NCBI GenBank assembly: GCA_018882965.1
Contig: VEQY01000022.1
Coordinates: 1 to 44,588, forward strand
DNA from: Mycobacterium sp.
GTDB lineage: Bacteria; Actinomycetota; Actinomycetes; Mycobacteriales; Mycobacteriaceae
Direction of reading: 5' to 3'
DNA length: 44,588 bases
The translations under genes were made by a program, and so were the position numbers. Of the stretch, positions 32,756 through 41,674 are shown one piece after another (position 1 is the first letter of the stretch; every line of letters begins with the position of its first letter). Below the pieces are notes generated by a model, which saw only the letters and a program-made list of their open reading frames with translations, was not told the DNA's origin and did no database searches.

Positions 32756-34966
32756 ATGCCCGTGACCGACCCGATCTGCCCGGCGGATACCCCGTTCGCC
32801 ACGGCGGTGGAGGCTGTGCGCCGGGGTGAACGTGAACTCGATGAGGCCGTCGCGGACCTGGTCGGGCAGTTGACCGATGACGAGTTGCTCTGGCTTCTCG
32901 ACGGCGACGTCACAGTGCTGCGGGGGATGATCGAGATATCCGACCGCTACAACAAGGTGCCGTTCGAGGCCGGCCGCATCGACCGGCTTGGTGTTCCCGG
33001 CATCCGGTTCACCGACGGCCCGCGTGGGGTGACGCTGGGCGCTTCGACAGCGTTCCCGGTGGCCGTCGCCCGCGCCGCGACGTGGGATCCCGATCTGGAA
33101 CGCCGCATCGCCGATGCCATCGGGGCCGAGGCACGTGCGCAGGGCGCCAACCTGTGGGCCGGTATCTGCATCAACCTCGCCTACGCGCCGGGCTGGGGAC
33201 GCACGCAGGAGTCCTACGGCGAGGATCCGGTGCTCCTCGGCAGGATGGGGGCGGCGGCTGTCGAGGGCGTCAATCCGTGGCTGTTGTCGTGCGTCAAGCA
33301 CTTCGCACTGAACTCGATGGAGGAGGCCCGATTCCGGGTCGACGTCCGCGTCGACGAGGACGTGCTACGCGAGGTGTACCTGCCGCACTTCCGCACTGTC
33401 GTCGAGGCCGGTGTGGACTGCGTCATGAGCGCGTACAACTCGGTCAACGGCACCTGGGCGGGACAGAACCGGCATCTGCTCACCGAGATCCTTCGCCGGG
33501 AGTGGGGCTTCACCGGATTCGTGATGACCGATTTCATCTGGGGGCTGCGCGACCCGGTCAGATCGGTGGCCGCCGGCCAGGACCTCGAAATGCCCTTCCG
33601 TCAGCAGCGTGCGGCCACCCTGCCCGCGGCCCTGGCCGACGGGCGGCTGCAGCGGGCCGATGCCGAACGCGCGGCTCACCGCCAACTCAGAGCCCAGGTC
33701 GGTCTCGCGCTGCGGGCGCGCCCGCGACCGAACGCCGATGTCGTCGCCTCCGTCGCACACCTGCGGTTGGCCAGGGAGGTGGCCTGTCGCGGCGCGGTCT
33801 TGCTGCGCAACCGGAGTCGTGACGGCACACCGGCTCTGCCGGTGGACGAGGCAGCCGTGTCCCGGGTCGCCCTCCTTGGGCGGCTGGCCGATCAGCCCAA
33901 CCAGGGCGATGTCGGGTCCTCGATGGTCAGCCCGCCGTCGGTGATCAGCATTCTCGACGGCCTGCGGGAACGGTTGGGGGCGAAACTCGTCCACGTCGAT
34001 GGTGCAGATCCGGTCTCCGCCGCAGCCGCGGCCCGCGACGCCGACGCGGCTGTGGTCGTCGTGGGGTTGTCATCGGTGGACGAGGGCGAGTCGATCATCG
34101 GGGTGGACGTCGCGTCGACGCGACTGCTCGGGGGTATCGCCCGATTCCGGCCGGTCGCCTCGGTGCTGGTCCAGCTGGCCGCGCGGGTGACCAAAAGCAA
34201 GCAATTCGGCGGCGATCGGCGCGATCTTCGGCTGCATGCCGAGGACGTCGCACTCATCAGCGCGGTCACCCGCGTCAATCCCCGCACCATAGTGGTGGTG
34301 ATCGGTGGCGGGACGATCGTGCTCGACCCGTGGGACGCCGACGTCGCGGCGGTGTTACTCGCCTGGTATCCGGGCATGGCGGGCGGGCAGGCAGTAGCCG
34401 ACATCCTACTCGGGGATACCGAACCGGCCGGTCGGCTACCACTGGCGATTCCACGACGGCAGGCGGACCTGCCGCAGGTGGATTGGGACGCCACCACCGT
34501 CACCTACGGACGGTGGTGGGGACAGCGCAAACTCGACCGTGACGGTGTCGCCGCGGCCTATCCGCTCGGTTTCGGGTTGGGCTACTCCACCTTCGCCCTC
34601 GCCGATCTCAAGGTGGGACCTCTCGACGGCGAACGTTTCACTGCCTCGATCACCGTCACCAACACCGGAGACCGCGCGGGACACCACGTCGTCCAGGTCT
34701 ACGCCGTCCTGCCCGCTGACACCGGGCGCCCGGTGCATCACCTGGTCGGCTTCCGTTCGGTGCACGTGGCAGCACAGGCAAACGCCCGGGTGGTCGTCGA
34801 CTGCTCGGTGCGTCCCCTGCAGCGCTGGAGCGGACGGGACTTCGTTACGGATTCCGGATCCGTCGCGGTGCGGGCGGCGTCCTACGCTGGGGACCCGGCC
34901 GCCGTCGAGGCCACCCTCGTCGTGTCTGGATCAGACGCAGCAGGTCAAACCCAGGAGACACCGTGA
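32756..34966 (+). CDS. Family GH3 beta-glucosidase
   Basis: A 736-residue GH3 enzyme without signal peptide, so probably cytoplasmic. The N-terminal barrel contains GIRFTDGPRG, the loop SYGEDPVLLGRMG, CVKHFALNS and the catalytic nucleophile Asp259 in GFVMTDFIWG. The (alpha/beta)6 sandwich follows, with ALLGRLADQPNQGDVGSS, and the C-terminal fibronectin-III-like domain begins at about 610 (ASITVTNTGDRAGHHVVQVY). The nucleophile motif TDF replaces the more common SDW, which occurs in the family. GH3 enzymes release glucose or related sugars from the non-reducing end, consistent with finishing sugars freed by the exported hydrolases here. The ATG at 32756 begins MPVTDPICPADTP. It overlaps the carbonic anhydrase start. 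Confidence 0.92.
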   Translation: MPVTDPICPADTPFATAVEAVRRGERELDEAVADLVGQLTDDELLWLLDGDVTVLRGMIEISDRYNKVPFEAGRIDRLGVPGIRFTDGPRGVTLGASTAFPVAVARAATWDPDLERRIADAIGAEARAQGANLWAGICINLAYAPGWGRTQESYGEDPVLLGRMGAAAVEGVNPWLLSCVKHFALNSMEEARFRVDVRVDEDVLREVYLPHFRTVVEAGVDCVMSAYNSVNGTWAGQNRHLLTEILRREWGFTGFVMTDFIWGLRDPVRSVAAGQDLEMPFRQQRAATLPAALADGRLQRADAERAAHRQLRAQVGLALRARPRPNADVVASVAHLRLAREVACRGAVLLRNRSRDGTPALPVDEAAVSRVALLGRLADQPNQGDVGSSMVSPPSVISILDGLRERLGAKLVHVDGADPVSAAAAARDADAAVVVVGLSSVDEGESIIGVDVASTRLLGGIARFRPVASVLVQLAARVTKSKQFGGDRRDLRLHAEDVALISAVTRVNPRTIVVVIGGGTIVLDPWDADVAAVLLAWYPGMAGGQAVADILLGDTEPAGRLPLAIPRRQADLPQVDWDATTVTYGRWWGQRKLDRDGVAAAYPLGFGLGYSTFALADLKVGPLDGERFTASITVTNTGDRAGHHVVQVYAVLPADTGRPVHHLVGFRSVHVAAQANARVVVDCSVRPLQRWSGRDFVTDSGSVAVRAASYAGDPAAVEATLVVSGSDAAGQTQETP

Positions 34967-35679
34967 GCAACAACCCAGGGACAGGTGACATCCGCCGCTC
35001 CCGCCGCTTCGCTCTTGCGGCGCTGCCCGCGGTGGCTCTCGCCGCAGCGGGCTGCAGTCGGGGAACCTCACCGCAGACGGCAAGCGAGGACCCCGGTCCA
35101 CCGCCGCGGCCGGCGACTCCGCAGCAGGCGATCGATGAGTTGATGCAGGGCAATGCCCGATTTGCCGGGCGCACACCCCAGGTCCGCAACGTCGAGGACA
35201 TCGACGACCTCTGGACACGGGTGAGCACGGGCCAGGAACCGTTCGCCATGGTGCTCGGGTGCGCGGACAGCCGACTGGCGCCCGAGGTTCTGTTCGACCA
35301 ATTCGTCGGGGATATCTTCGTCGTCCGCGAAGCTGGAAACATCGCCGAATCCCCCACCAATCTCGGCAGTCTCGAGTTCGGGCAGGCGGTCCTGAAGGCC
35401 AAGGCCCTGATGGTGCTCGGTCACTCCGGATGCGGTGCGGTCAAGGCCGCGTTCGACAACGCAACCCCCGGTGACAACATCCAGGCCATCGTCGACAGCA
35501 TCAAGCCCGGTATCGCCGGAGCGACCGATCCCAATGATGCGATCGTTCGCAACGTGAAGGCGGTCACCGACCGGATACGCGCGAAAAGCACACTTCTCGC
35601 CGAGGCCGAGCGATCGGGGCAGTTCACGATCGTCGGCGGGGTCTACGACATCACGACAGCGACGGTGCGCCTCATTTAG
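34963..35679 (+). CDS. Beta-class carbonic anhydrase with exported/lipoprotein-type N-terminus
   Basis: A 238-residue zinc enzyme interconverting CO2 and bicarbonate. The zinc ligands are Cys100 and Asp102-Arg104 (LGCADSRLAPE) and His154 and Cys157 (GHSGCGAV), all conserved. Unusually, residues 10-31 look like a twin-arginine lipoprotein signal: RRSRRFALAALP, then LAAAGCS with Cys31 as possible lipid site, then a Pro/Ser-rich spacer to 50. Most beta-carbonic anhydrases are cytoplasmic. The GTG start overlaps the GH3 stop (GTGA), so the two are translated together. Function outside the membrane, e.g. CO2/bicarbonate supply or local pH control, is inference. Confidence 0.9.
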   Translation: MSNNPGTGDIRRSRRFALAALPAVALAAAGCSRGTSPQTASEDPGPPPRPATPQQAIDELMQGNARFAGRTPQVRNVEDIDDLWTRVSTGQEPFAMVLGCADSRLAPEVLFDQFVGDIFVVREAGNIAESPTNLGSLEFGQAVLKAKALMVLGHSGCGAVKAAFDNATPGDNIQAIVDSIKPGIAGATDPNDAIVRNVKAVTDRIRAKSTLLAEAERSGQFTIVGGVYDITTATVRLI

Positions 35680-35687
35680 CGTCGAGT

Positions 35688-36422
35688 TCAGCTTGCGCTG
35701 GCGCCACAGTTGTCGAGTTTCTCCCTGAGCATGCGTACCTCGACGGGATCGATACTCACCGAGAAAAGCTCTTCGCCCATGGCTGGATTGACGTAGCTCA
35801 TCTGCGACGCGCGCTTCGAACGCGCTGAGCTGTGGAACGCTGTCGCGCCGGTAATTCGTGCCAGCTCCGCAATGTTGTCGGACCGGACGCCGGCACCCGG
35901 CATGATCGCGATCCTGTCCCCGGCGGCCGACACCAACGTTCGCAGGGTGTGCTTCCCCTCGGCGGCGGACGGCCGCAGTCCACTGGTGAGGATCCGCGTG
36001 CAGCCGAGTTCGATGATGGCCTCAAGAGCCTCGAGTGGGTTACCGACGCGGTCGAAGGCCCTGTGGAAGGTCACCTCCATCGGCCAAGCGCGGTCGATCA
36101 AGTCAGCGCAACGGTGGATATCGATTCGGCCATTCTCCAGAAGCATCCCGATCACCACGCCGTCGCAGCCAAGTTCCCGGCACTTGTCGACGTCGAGGCT
36201 CATCGAGTCGAATTCGCCGTCGCTGTAGAGAAAGTCGCCTCCGCGGGGACGGATGATCGGGAACAGTTGGATCGTCGTCTGTTCCCGGGCTTTCGCGATC
36301 ATTCCGTAGGAGGGCGTCGTGCCGCCCTCGTGGGGGTTTGCGCACAACTCGATCCGGTCGGCTCCGCAGTGCTGCGCTGTCGCGCATGACGCGAGATCGA
36401 AGGCGATGACCTCCAATTCCAT
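35688..36422 (-). CDS. cutC: CutC-family protein
   Basis: A 244-residue TIM-barrel protein with the CutC signatures (LASCATAQHCGADRIELCAN, IRPRGGDFLYSDGE, VTFHRAFD, RILTSGLRPSAAEG, MPGAGVRSDNI). CutC was first described in copper homeostasis; whether it binds copper or is an enzyme is unsettled, so only the family is certain. The ATG at 36422 gives the family N-terminus (MELEVIAFDLASC) and lies 19 bp after the stop of the peptidase-like gene, so both are probably one transcript. It converges on the carbonic anhydrase with an 8-bp gap. No metal regulator is close by. Confidence 0.9.
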   Translation of the reverse strand: MELEVIAFDLASCATAQHCGADRIELCANPHEGGTTPSYGMIAKAREQTTIQLFPIIRPRGGDFLYSDGEFDSMSLDVDKCRELGCDGVVIGMLLENGRIDIHRCADLIDRAWPMEVTFHRAFDRVGNPLEALEAIIELGCTRILTSGLRPSAAEGKHTLRTLVSAAGDRIAIMPGAGVRSDNIAELARITGATAFHSSARSKRASQMSYVNPAMGEELFSVSIDPVEVRMLREKLDNCGASAS

Positions 36423-36441
36423 CGGGGCGCTGGCGGGGCGC

Positions 36442-37392
36442 TCAGGAGACCGTGATGTGGACGTGGTTGTAGTGGTTGGCCACACGCCACATCGTGTATT
36501 GAACGCCGAAGTTGGCCGCCTGAGCCTGGATGTCCGCGTTGATGGCATCGCCGAGACCCATATCCGAACCGATCATGATGTCAATGGCCCGACCGCTCGG
36601 GTGGTCGGGCAGCGGGTCGGCGCGCACGCCACCGATGGACTGGACTCCCGGATAGGTAGCCATGATGTAGGCCACGAGTCTGCGGGCGTTGGGCACCAGG
36701 CCACCCATACCGACGGTAGGGATCGGTGCCGGCAGGCCCAAGGCGGCCATCACCTCCGCCGGCGGAGCGCTCAGCACTGCCTGCTGGGCCACCTCATCCA
36801 TCCGGGCCCGCAGCTGGGACTGCTTTGTTTGCATGTCCGCCCGCACGGCAGCGGCGGCGTCGACGGCCACCCTGGCCTGGACCATCGACACGGCTGAGGC
36901 CGCCTGGATCTTCTCGGCCTGCACAGTCGCCGCATGAAGACCCTGCAGCCGCTCGGACATCTGCTGTGCCGCGAGCCGCCGGATCGAAAGCTGGTCGATG
37001 AGGTTCTTGGGCGAGGTCGCGGTCATGATCGCGGTGAGGTCATCGGTGCGCCCGCCGATGTAGACCGCGGAGACGAACGTGTCGGCGGTGCCCTGGAAGG
37101 CGGCGAGCTGGGCCTTGGCGGCGTCCAGCGCGGCAAGGTCGGCCGCGTGCTTGGAGTCGGCCTGGGCGACGAGTTGCAACTTTGCGTCGAGATCACGCTG
37201 GGCCGACCGGATCGACTCGGCCAGCTGCTCGGACTGCTTGGACAACTCGTTGAGGTTGGCCAGGCTGTCCTGGCTCGGCTCGGCGTAGGCGACGCCGCCC
37301 CACACCGCGCTGAGGGCTGTCACGCCCGCGATCGCACCCGCCAACTGCGTGCGCGCGCGCAACACCGCCGGAGATCGGGGATCAAACTTCAC
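36442..37392 (-). CDS. Exported coiled-coil protein with M15-like (D,D-carboxypeptidase/ARB_07466-type) domain
   Basis: A 316-residue secreted protein. The signal peptide (about 14-37, cleavage AYA-E) is followed by a long Ala/Gln/Leu-rich coiled coil (about 41-208), like the N-terminal part of mycobacterial RipA-type hydrolases. The C-terminal domain (about 233-316) has the metal-site pattern of peptidase M15 relatives: His264 and Asp271 in HPSGRAIDIMI and His312 in NHVHITV. A role in trimming cell-wall peptides during growth is likely but not proven. Start GTG 37392 has AAAGGA about 10 nt upstream. It is followed by cutC with a 19-bp gap. Confidence 0.85.
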   Translation of the reverse strand: MKFDPRSPAVLRARTQLAGAIAGVTALSAVWGGVAYAEPSQDSLANLNELSKQSEQLAESIRSAQRDLDAKLQLVAQADSKHAADLAALDAAKAQLAAFQGTADTFVSAVYIGGRTDDLTAIMTATSPKNLIDQLSIRRLAAQQMSERLQGLHAATVQAEKIQAASAVSMVQARVAVDAAAAVRADMQTKQSQLRARMDEVAQQAVLSAPPAEVMAALGLPAPIPTVGMGGLVPNARRLVAYIMATYPGVQSIGGVRADPLPDHPSGRAIDIMIGSDMGLGDAINADIQAQAANFGVQYTMWRVANHYNHVHITVS

Positions 37393-37517
37393 GACTGCGC
37401 ATCCTTTGCCTGCCGTCGGTACCGTGCTGGTCGAACACCGTTCGGGTTGACCTGCCGGTCCCTGTGCCAGATCTCGAACAGGTTACGAAACGGTCGCTTT
37501 ATTGTCCAACCTGGGCT

Positions 37518-37560
37518 TTCACGAGGGTGATAGAAGCTAGTTATACTAAGGAAATTCCTT
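37518..37560 (+). promoter_or_regulatory. Promoter with near-consensus -10 and adjoining palindrome
   Basis: TATACT at 37542-37547 is an excellent -10 element. TTCACG at 37518-37523, 18 bp before it, is a moderate -35. Directly after the -10 is AAGGAA-A-TTCCTT (37548-37560), a perfect 6-bp inverted repeat placed over the expected transcription start, where a repressor would block initiation. The surrounding bases are A/T-rich against the local GC content. It would drive the small exported gene at 37594. Confidence 0.55.
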
Positions 37561-37593
37561 CTTTGCTGTCGGACCGCACACGCCGGGCGCCGA

Positions 37594-37975
37594 ATGGTAC
37601 GACAAACCATGCTGTCGACGGGACGCCCGCAGGTTACGGCGGCGTCCCCGGGCTGGGCTGCAATTGCGGCCCTGGCCAGAGGCTTAGCTGTCGGATTCGT
37701 CATCGCACCCGCCACCGCGTGGGCGGAGGGTTCGGACTCATCGGCCGCCCCCGCACTGACGGCGGCGGCGAAGTCGGCTGCCGCGTCGACGGAAGTAGCC
37801 AGGACATCTTCCGGCCCGAAAGCGATGAACCTGCCGCAGGCGCCCGACGTCCTGCGGCTAGAACTGGGACGAGATCGCCCGGGGTATCAACACCGCCGCG
37901 AACAAGGCGATCATCGCCCAGTGGACCACCGACGATTTCCTGGTGCTCGCGGACATCCTGGCGCAATACGGCTGA
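37594..37975 (+). pseudogene. Small exported protein gene, probably frameshifted
   Basis: The ATG at 37594 opens a frame with a signal peptide (hydrophobic core about 20-40, ending ATAWAEG) and an Ala/Ser-rich stretch up to about LPQAPDVLRL. Past 37861 this frame turns into Arg/His-rich nonsense and runs into the convergent permease. The next frame, from 37862, reads as a natural helical tail, NWDEIARGINTAANKAII and then QWTTDDFLVLADILAQYG, and stops at 37973-37975, just before the permease stop. Removing one base near 37861 would join the two. A TAG at 37859-37861 closes the second frame upstream, so the tail cannot start independently. This is either a one-base insertion mutation or a sequencing error; function unknown. 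Confidence 0.6.
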
Positions 37976-37988
37976 TCCCTCCGACTCG

Positions 37989-39323
37989 TCACTCCGCCAC
38001 CATCGGCGTCGGTCTGCGGAATCCCCGGGTGAGAACCAGCAGCCAGACCAGTCCGAGTGCCAGCCAGCACAGTCCGACCTTGAGCGTCAGCGCGGACAGG
38101 TTGGTCCACAACCAGACCGTGAGAGCAAAGCCGACCAGAGGCATGACCAGATTCCAGAAGGCGGCCGCGCCGCGACGGTGCCGGGCGTCGATGAAGTAGT
38201 GCTTGACCACTGAGAGGTTGACCATTGAGAACGCGACAAGCGCCCCGAAGCTCACTATCGAGGCCATCGTCTCGAGGGTGACGACGAGGGCGAGCAGGGA
38301 AACGGCGCCCACCACGAGCACCGGATAGGCGGGGGTCTGGAAACGCCGTGAGAGCCGGCCGAAGAAGGTTTTCGGTAGGACACCGTCCCGACCCATTGCG
38401 TAAAGGATGCGGGCCACCGATGCCTGCGCGGTGAGCGCGGCACCGAGGGCGCCGGGCACGAAGACGGCGGTGAAGAACGCATCAAGAAACCGGCCGCCCG
38501 CCGCACGCATGACGTCCAGCGCCCCGGAGTCGGGATCGGTGAACGCATTGGACGGGAACACCACTTGGGATAGGTAGGCCAGGGCGATGAACAGCAGTCC
38601 GGAGCCGACGGTGGCGATGATGATCGCGCGGGGCACGTCCCGGGTCGGGTGGGTGGCCTCCTCCGCGAGTGTTGAGACAGCGTCGAAGCCGAGGAAGGAC
38701 AGACACAGCACGGCCGCCCCCGCGAGGACGGCCCAGAAGCCGGTCACGGTTCCGTCGCCGCGCAGGGGTGCGGTCAGGCTCACCCCACCCATTCCGGAGA
38801 GGTGCGCCAGCGCCAGGGCCACGAAGACGACGATGAACAGCGCCTGCACGCCGACAATGAGGGTGTTCGCCCGGCTGACCGAGACGATGCCCACGACGTT
38901 GACCGTGGTGCCGATCGCGATCGCCGCCAGGATGAACACCGACGCGGGCAGGGCGGGCAGGGCGGCGTGCAGGTAGATCCCGATGAGCAGATAGCTCAGC
39001 ATCGGGAGGAAGAGGTAGTCCAGAAGCAGCGACCACCCGGTGAGAAATCCCAGGGAAGCACCGAAAGTCCTCTGCGTATAGGCATAGGCCGAGCCCGACA
39101 CCGGATAGACGGCGGACATCCGCGCGTAGGACAGCGCGGTGAACAGCACGACCACCAGCGTTACGGCGTAGGCGAGCGTCAGCCGCCCTCCGGTGCTCCG
39201 GGTGATGACACCGTAGGTGCTGAACACCACCAGCGGCCCGATGTAGACCAGACCGAACAGCACGAGTGGTGACAGCCCCAGAGCCCGTCGCAGGGCGACG
39301 CCGGGCTGAGCGTCAGGTGGCAT
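37989..39323 (-). CDS. APC-superfamily amino acid permease
   Basis: A 444-residue protein with about 12 helices. The N-terminal APC motif is clear (LSPLVLFGLVYIGPLVVFSTYG), as are helix 3 (YPVSGSAYAYTQRTFGASLGFLTGWSLLLDYLFLP, partly quoted) and the helix 6 segment LSFLGFDAVSTLAEEATHP, characteristic of amino acid/polyamine transporters of the putrescine/amino-acid type. The substrate is unknown. The ATG at 39323 lies 15 bp after the stop of the CMD gene, which itself follows the molybdenum oxidoreductase by 11 bp, so it is the third gene of one operon. Its 3' end is 13 bp from the tail of the frameshifted small gene. Confidence 0.9.
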   Translation of the reverse strand: MPPDAQPGVALRRALGLSPLVLFGLVYIGPLVVFSTYGVITRSTGGRLTLAYAVTLVVVLFTALSYARMSAVYPVSGSAYAYTQRTFGASLGFLTGWSLLLDYLFLPMLSYLLIGIYLHAALPALPASVFILAAIAIGTTVNVVGIVSVSRANTLIVGVQALFIVVFVALALAHLSGMGGVSLTAPLRGDGTVTGFWAVLAGAAVLCLSFLGFDAVSTLAEEATHPTRDVPRAIIIATVGSGLLFIALAYLSQVVFPSNAFTDPDSGALDVMRAAGGRFLDAFFTAVFVPGALGAALTAQASVARILYAMGRDGVLPKTFFGRLSRRFQTPAYPVLVVGAVSLLALVVTLETMASIVSFGALVAFSMVNLSVVKHYFIDARHRRGAAAFWNLVMPLVGFALTVWLWTNLSALTLKVGLCWLALGLVWLLVLTRGFRRPTPMVAE

Positions 39324-39338
39324 TCGCAGTGATGATCG

Positions 39339-39899
39339 CTACGTCGGAATCTCGATATCGAACCCGTTGAGGGTTACCGACACCAGGCAGTACAAACCGA
39401 CCAGGAAGATCAGTTCGGCTGTCGCGGTCTCGCCGAATCGGTCGACGGCCCGTGCATAGGTCACGTCGGGCACGCCACCGCCGGCCAGCAGAGCGACCGT
39501 CAGGTCGTATGCGGCCCCCTCGTCGGCGGTGAGGTCGGCGGGTCGCTGTCCGGCGGTGATCGCAGCCACCTTGCCCTCGGGAATTCCCCGCCGCTCGGCC
39601 ACCAGCGTATGTGCCCATATCTCGTAGGCGGCCTGGAATCTGGTTCCGGTGACCAGAATCGCCACCTCGCGGACATCGGCGGGCAGAGCCGGCGACAGCG
39701 ACAGAGCCTTCGCCAATTCCCATGTTGCAGAACCATATTGAGGCCACTGCAGCAAGGCCGTCCACGGACCGGTCAGCGCGCCGTCCTGGCGAACCGCCTT
39801 GATCTCGGGGAAGTCGGCTTCGACAACCGGCCTCATGTCGTCGTAGATCCGACGCTGCTCGGCGGTGAGGTCGGCCGGCGTGATGGGTCTCGAACGCAT
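39339..39899 (-). CDS. Carboxymuconolactone decarboxylase (CMD)-family protein
   Basis: A 186-residue helical protein of the CMD/AhpD-like fold (ITPADLTAEQRRIYDDMRPV at the start, then LPADVREVAILVTGTRFQAAYEIWAHTLVA). No CxxC pair is present, so it is not an AhpD peroxidase but belongs with the gamma-carboxymuconolactone decarboxylase or uncharacterised branch; the His/Glu positions around EIWAH are the likely active site. The ATG at 39899 has AGGGAG upstream. It sits between the molybdenum oxidoreductase and the permease with very short gaps, so it probably acts on a product or substrate of that pair. The reaction is unknown. Confidence 0.85.
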   Translation of the reverse strand: MRSRPITPADLTAEQRRIYDDMRPVVEADFPEIKAVRQDGALTGPWTALLQWPQYGSATWELAKALSLSPALPADVREVAILVTGTRFQAAYEIWAHTLVAERRGIPEGKVAAITAGQRPADLTADEGAAYDLTVALLAGGGVPDVTYARAVDRFGETATAELIFLVGLYCLVSVTLNGFDIEIPT

Positions 39900-39910
39900 G
39901 GACCGCTCCC

Positions 39911-41674
39911 TTAGATCGGCATGCGGTAGCCGAAGTACTCCTGGTCCTCGTTGTAGCCTCCGAGTCCGGCACCGAGATGCTCGAAGGACTCGACGAATTC
40001 GATGGCCTCGATCCACTTGACCTGTTTGAAGCCGAGCTCGACCTCGTCGCGCAGTCGCAGCGGGGCGCCGTGGGATTCGTTGAGGGGTTCGCCGTTGAGT
40101 TCGTAGGCCAGGATCGTCTGCTCGTGGTACATGTTCGCGATCGGGTGGCAGTCGTAGTACCGGCCGTCCTCGCCGGGACCGTCGCCGAAGGAGTAGAACG
40201 CCACCCACTTGGCGTTGGCCGCGGGCTTGACCAACTCGCAGATCGCCCGCATCGGAACGCCTGCCCACTCGCCGATCGCCGACCAGCCCTGGATGCAGAA
40301 GTGCTGGGTGATCTGGGCCTGGCGGGGCATTGCCCGCAATTGCGCGTAGCTCAATTCGACGGGGTTTTCCACCAGGCCGTCGATCCGCAGCCGGTAGTCG
40401 GCCCAGTTGCCGGTCTTGAGTCGCTGGTACTCCTCGGACGTGGGCAGGTGGCCGTTGATCCAGAAGTACGGCGAGATGTCGTCGGCCGTGTAGGTCGCCT
40501 TGGGCTCCCAGCGCTCCAGTAGGCCCTTGAGCCAGCCCACCATCATCGTGCCGAGCTTTTGCACGGTGCGCGGGTGCTTCAGGGTGAACGGGGTGGCGAC
40601 AACCCAGAAGGCGATCACGACCGCCATCCACGCGACGTAGAGCAGCACCCCGACATAGGAGTCGGTGTCGGTGCCCAGGGTCATGTGGTTGACGTTGCCA
40701 ACGAATCCGGTGACGAACACCATCAGCGTGTGGATGACGATGAAGATCAGCATCCAGACCAGGACTCCGAAGTGGACGGTGCGCGCGACCTGCCGGTTGA
40801 GCCGGCCGGCGGCGGTACCGAACCGGGCGGCGATGGCGGGTGCCTGCAGGAGCCCGGTCACCAGGGCCAGCGGGGCGGCGATGAAGACCGTGATGAAGTA
40901 GGCGAGCAGTTGCAGAGCGTTGTAGGTGGAGAAGCCGGCGTTCTGAGGCAGATCCAACGACAGGTACTGCAGCGCTGTGGACAGCGCGTTGGGGAACACC
41001 TCCCAGGAGGTGGGGATCAGGCGCTTCCACTGATCGGTGCTGAACAGCAAGATGAAGAACACCACACCGTTGATCAGCCACAGCAGGTCGAAACTGAAGT
41101 GCCACCAGCGCGCCAGCCCGATCGAGTGCCGGATTCCGGGAATACCGACCTGTGCGGGCAGCGCTACCGAATCCTCTTTGGCGGTCCAGACCCGCGCGGA
41201 GTCGGTGACATCACGCCGATCGGCGGGCACCGGCCCGCGCAGCCGCATCCACTCGGTGTCGGGCTTGCAGCCGGCATTGAGGTAGAGCCGAGGGTGGTCG
41301 GCCAGGATCTGGATGCCCGCCCGAATGATGAACATCATGAACAGCAAGTTCAGGAAATGCTGCCAGCGCAGCCACCACGGGAACCCAGAGTCCACCGGCT
41401 GCACGTAATCCGTAGAGGTGCCCGGATAGCGCGTGATGAAGTCCTGGTACCACCCGTAGCGGGTCATCTCGCGAACCACCGCGATCGACAGCACCAGTGC
41501 CACGATCCCAAGCGGTACCAGCCACAGGGAGCTGAACCAGCGCCTGCCGATACGCACCGACGGCAGTTGGGCACGGATCTGCGGGATGCCTCCGGCGAAG
41601 TCCTCCAGGGAGACCGGACCGTCGCGGCGCCCGGCGAGCGCGGACTCCAGCGGGTCCGGGCTACCTGCGACCAT
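39911..41674 (-). CDS. Membrane-bound molybdopterin oxidoreductase: cytochrome-b-like helices fused to a sulfite-oxidase-type domain
   Basis: A 587-residue fusion. Residues about 45-345 form several transmembrane helices with His residues suited to haem b (LRWQHFLNLLFMMFIIRAG, LARWWHFSFDLLWLI, VARTVHFGVLVWMLIFIVIH). The C-terminal part (about 375-587) is the molybdopterin-binding domain of the sulfite oxidase family, with cofactor ligand Cys460 in QHFCIQGWSAIGEW and ending PLRLRDEVELGFKQVKWIEAIEF. Electrons from an unknown substrate would pass via haem to the quinone pool. In YedYZ systems the two parts are separate proteins; here they are one chain with the membrane part first. No Tat signal is visible, so which side the Mo domain faces is unclear. 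Start ATG 41674, GGAGAA upstream. Confidence 0.88.
   Translation of the reverse strand: MVAGSPDPLESALAGRRDGPVSLEDFAGGIPQIRAQLPSVRIGRRWFSSLWLVPLGIVALVLSIAVVREMTRYGWYQDFITRYPGTSTDYVQPVDSGFPWWLRWQHFLNLLFMMFIIRAGIQILADHPRLYLNAGCKPDTEWMRLRGPVPADRRDVTDSARVWTAKEDSVALPAQVGIPGIRHSIGLARWWHFSFDLLWLINGVVFFILLFSTDQWKRLIPTSWEVFPNALSTALQYLSLDLPQNAGFSTYNALQLLAYFITVFIAAPLALVTGLLQAPAIAARFGTAAGRLNRQVARTVHFGVLVWMLIFIVIHTLMVFVTGFVGNVNHMTLGTDTDSYVGVLLYVAWMAVVIAFWVVATPFTLKHPRTVQKLGTMMVGWLKGLLERWEPKATYTADDISPYFWINGHLPTSEEYQRLKTGNWADYRLRIDGLVENPVELSYAQLRAMPRQAQITQHFCIQGWSAIGEWAGVPMRAICELVKPAANAKWVAFYSFGDGPGEDGRYYDCHPIANMYHEQTILAYELNGEPLNESHGAPLRLRDEVELGFKQVKWIEAIEFVESFEHLGAGLGGYNEDQEYFGYRMPI

Noticed and set aside
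37840..37975. Programmed ribosomal frameshift in the small exported gene
   Set aside because: No slippery heptamer or downstream pseudoknot is apparent near 37861; a mutation or sequencing error is simpler.
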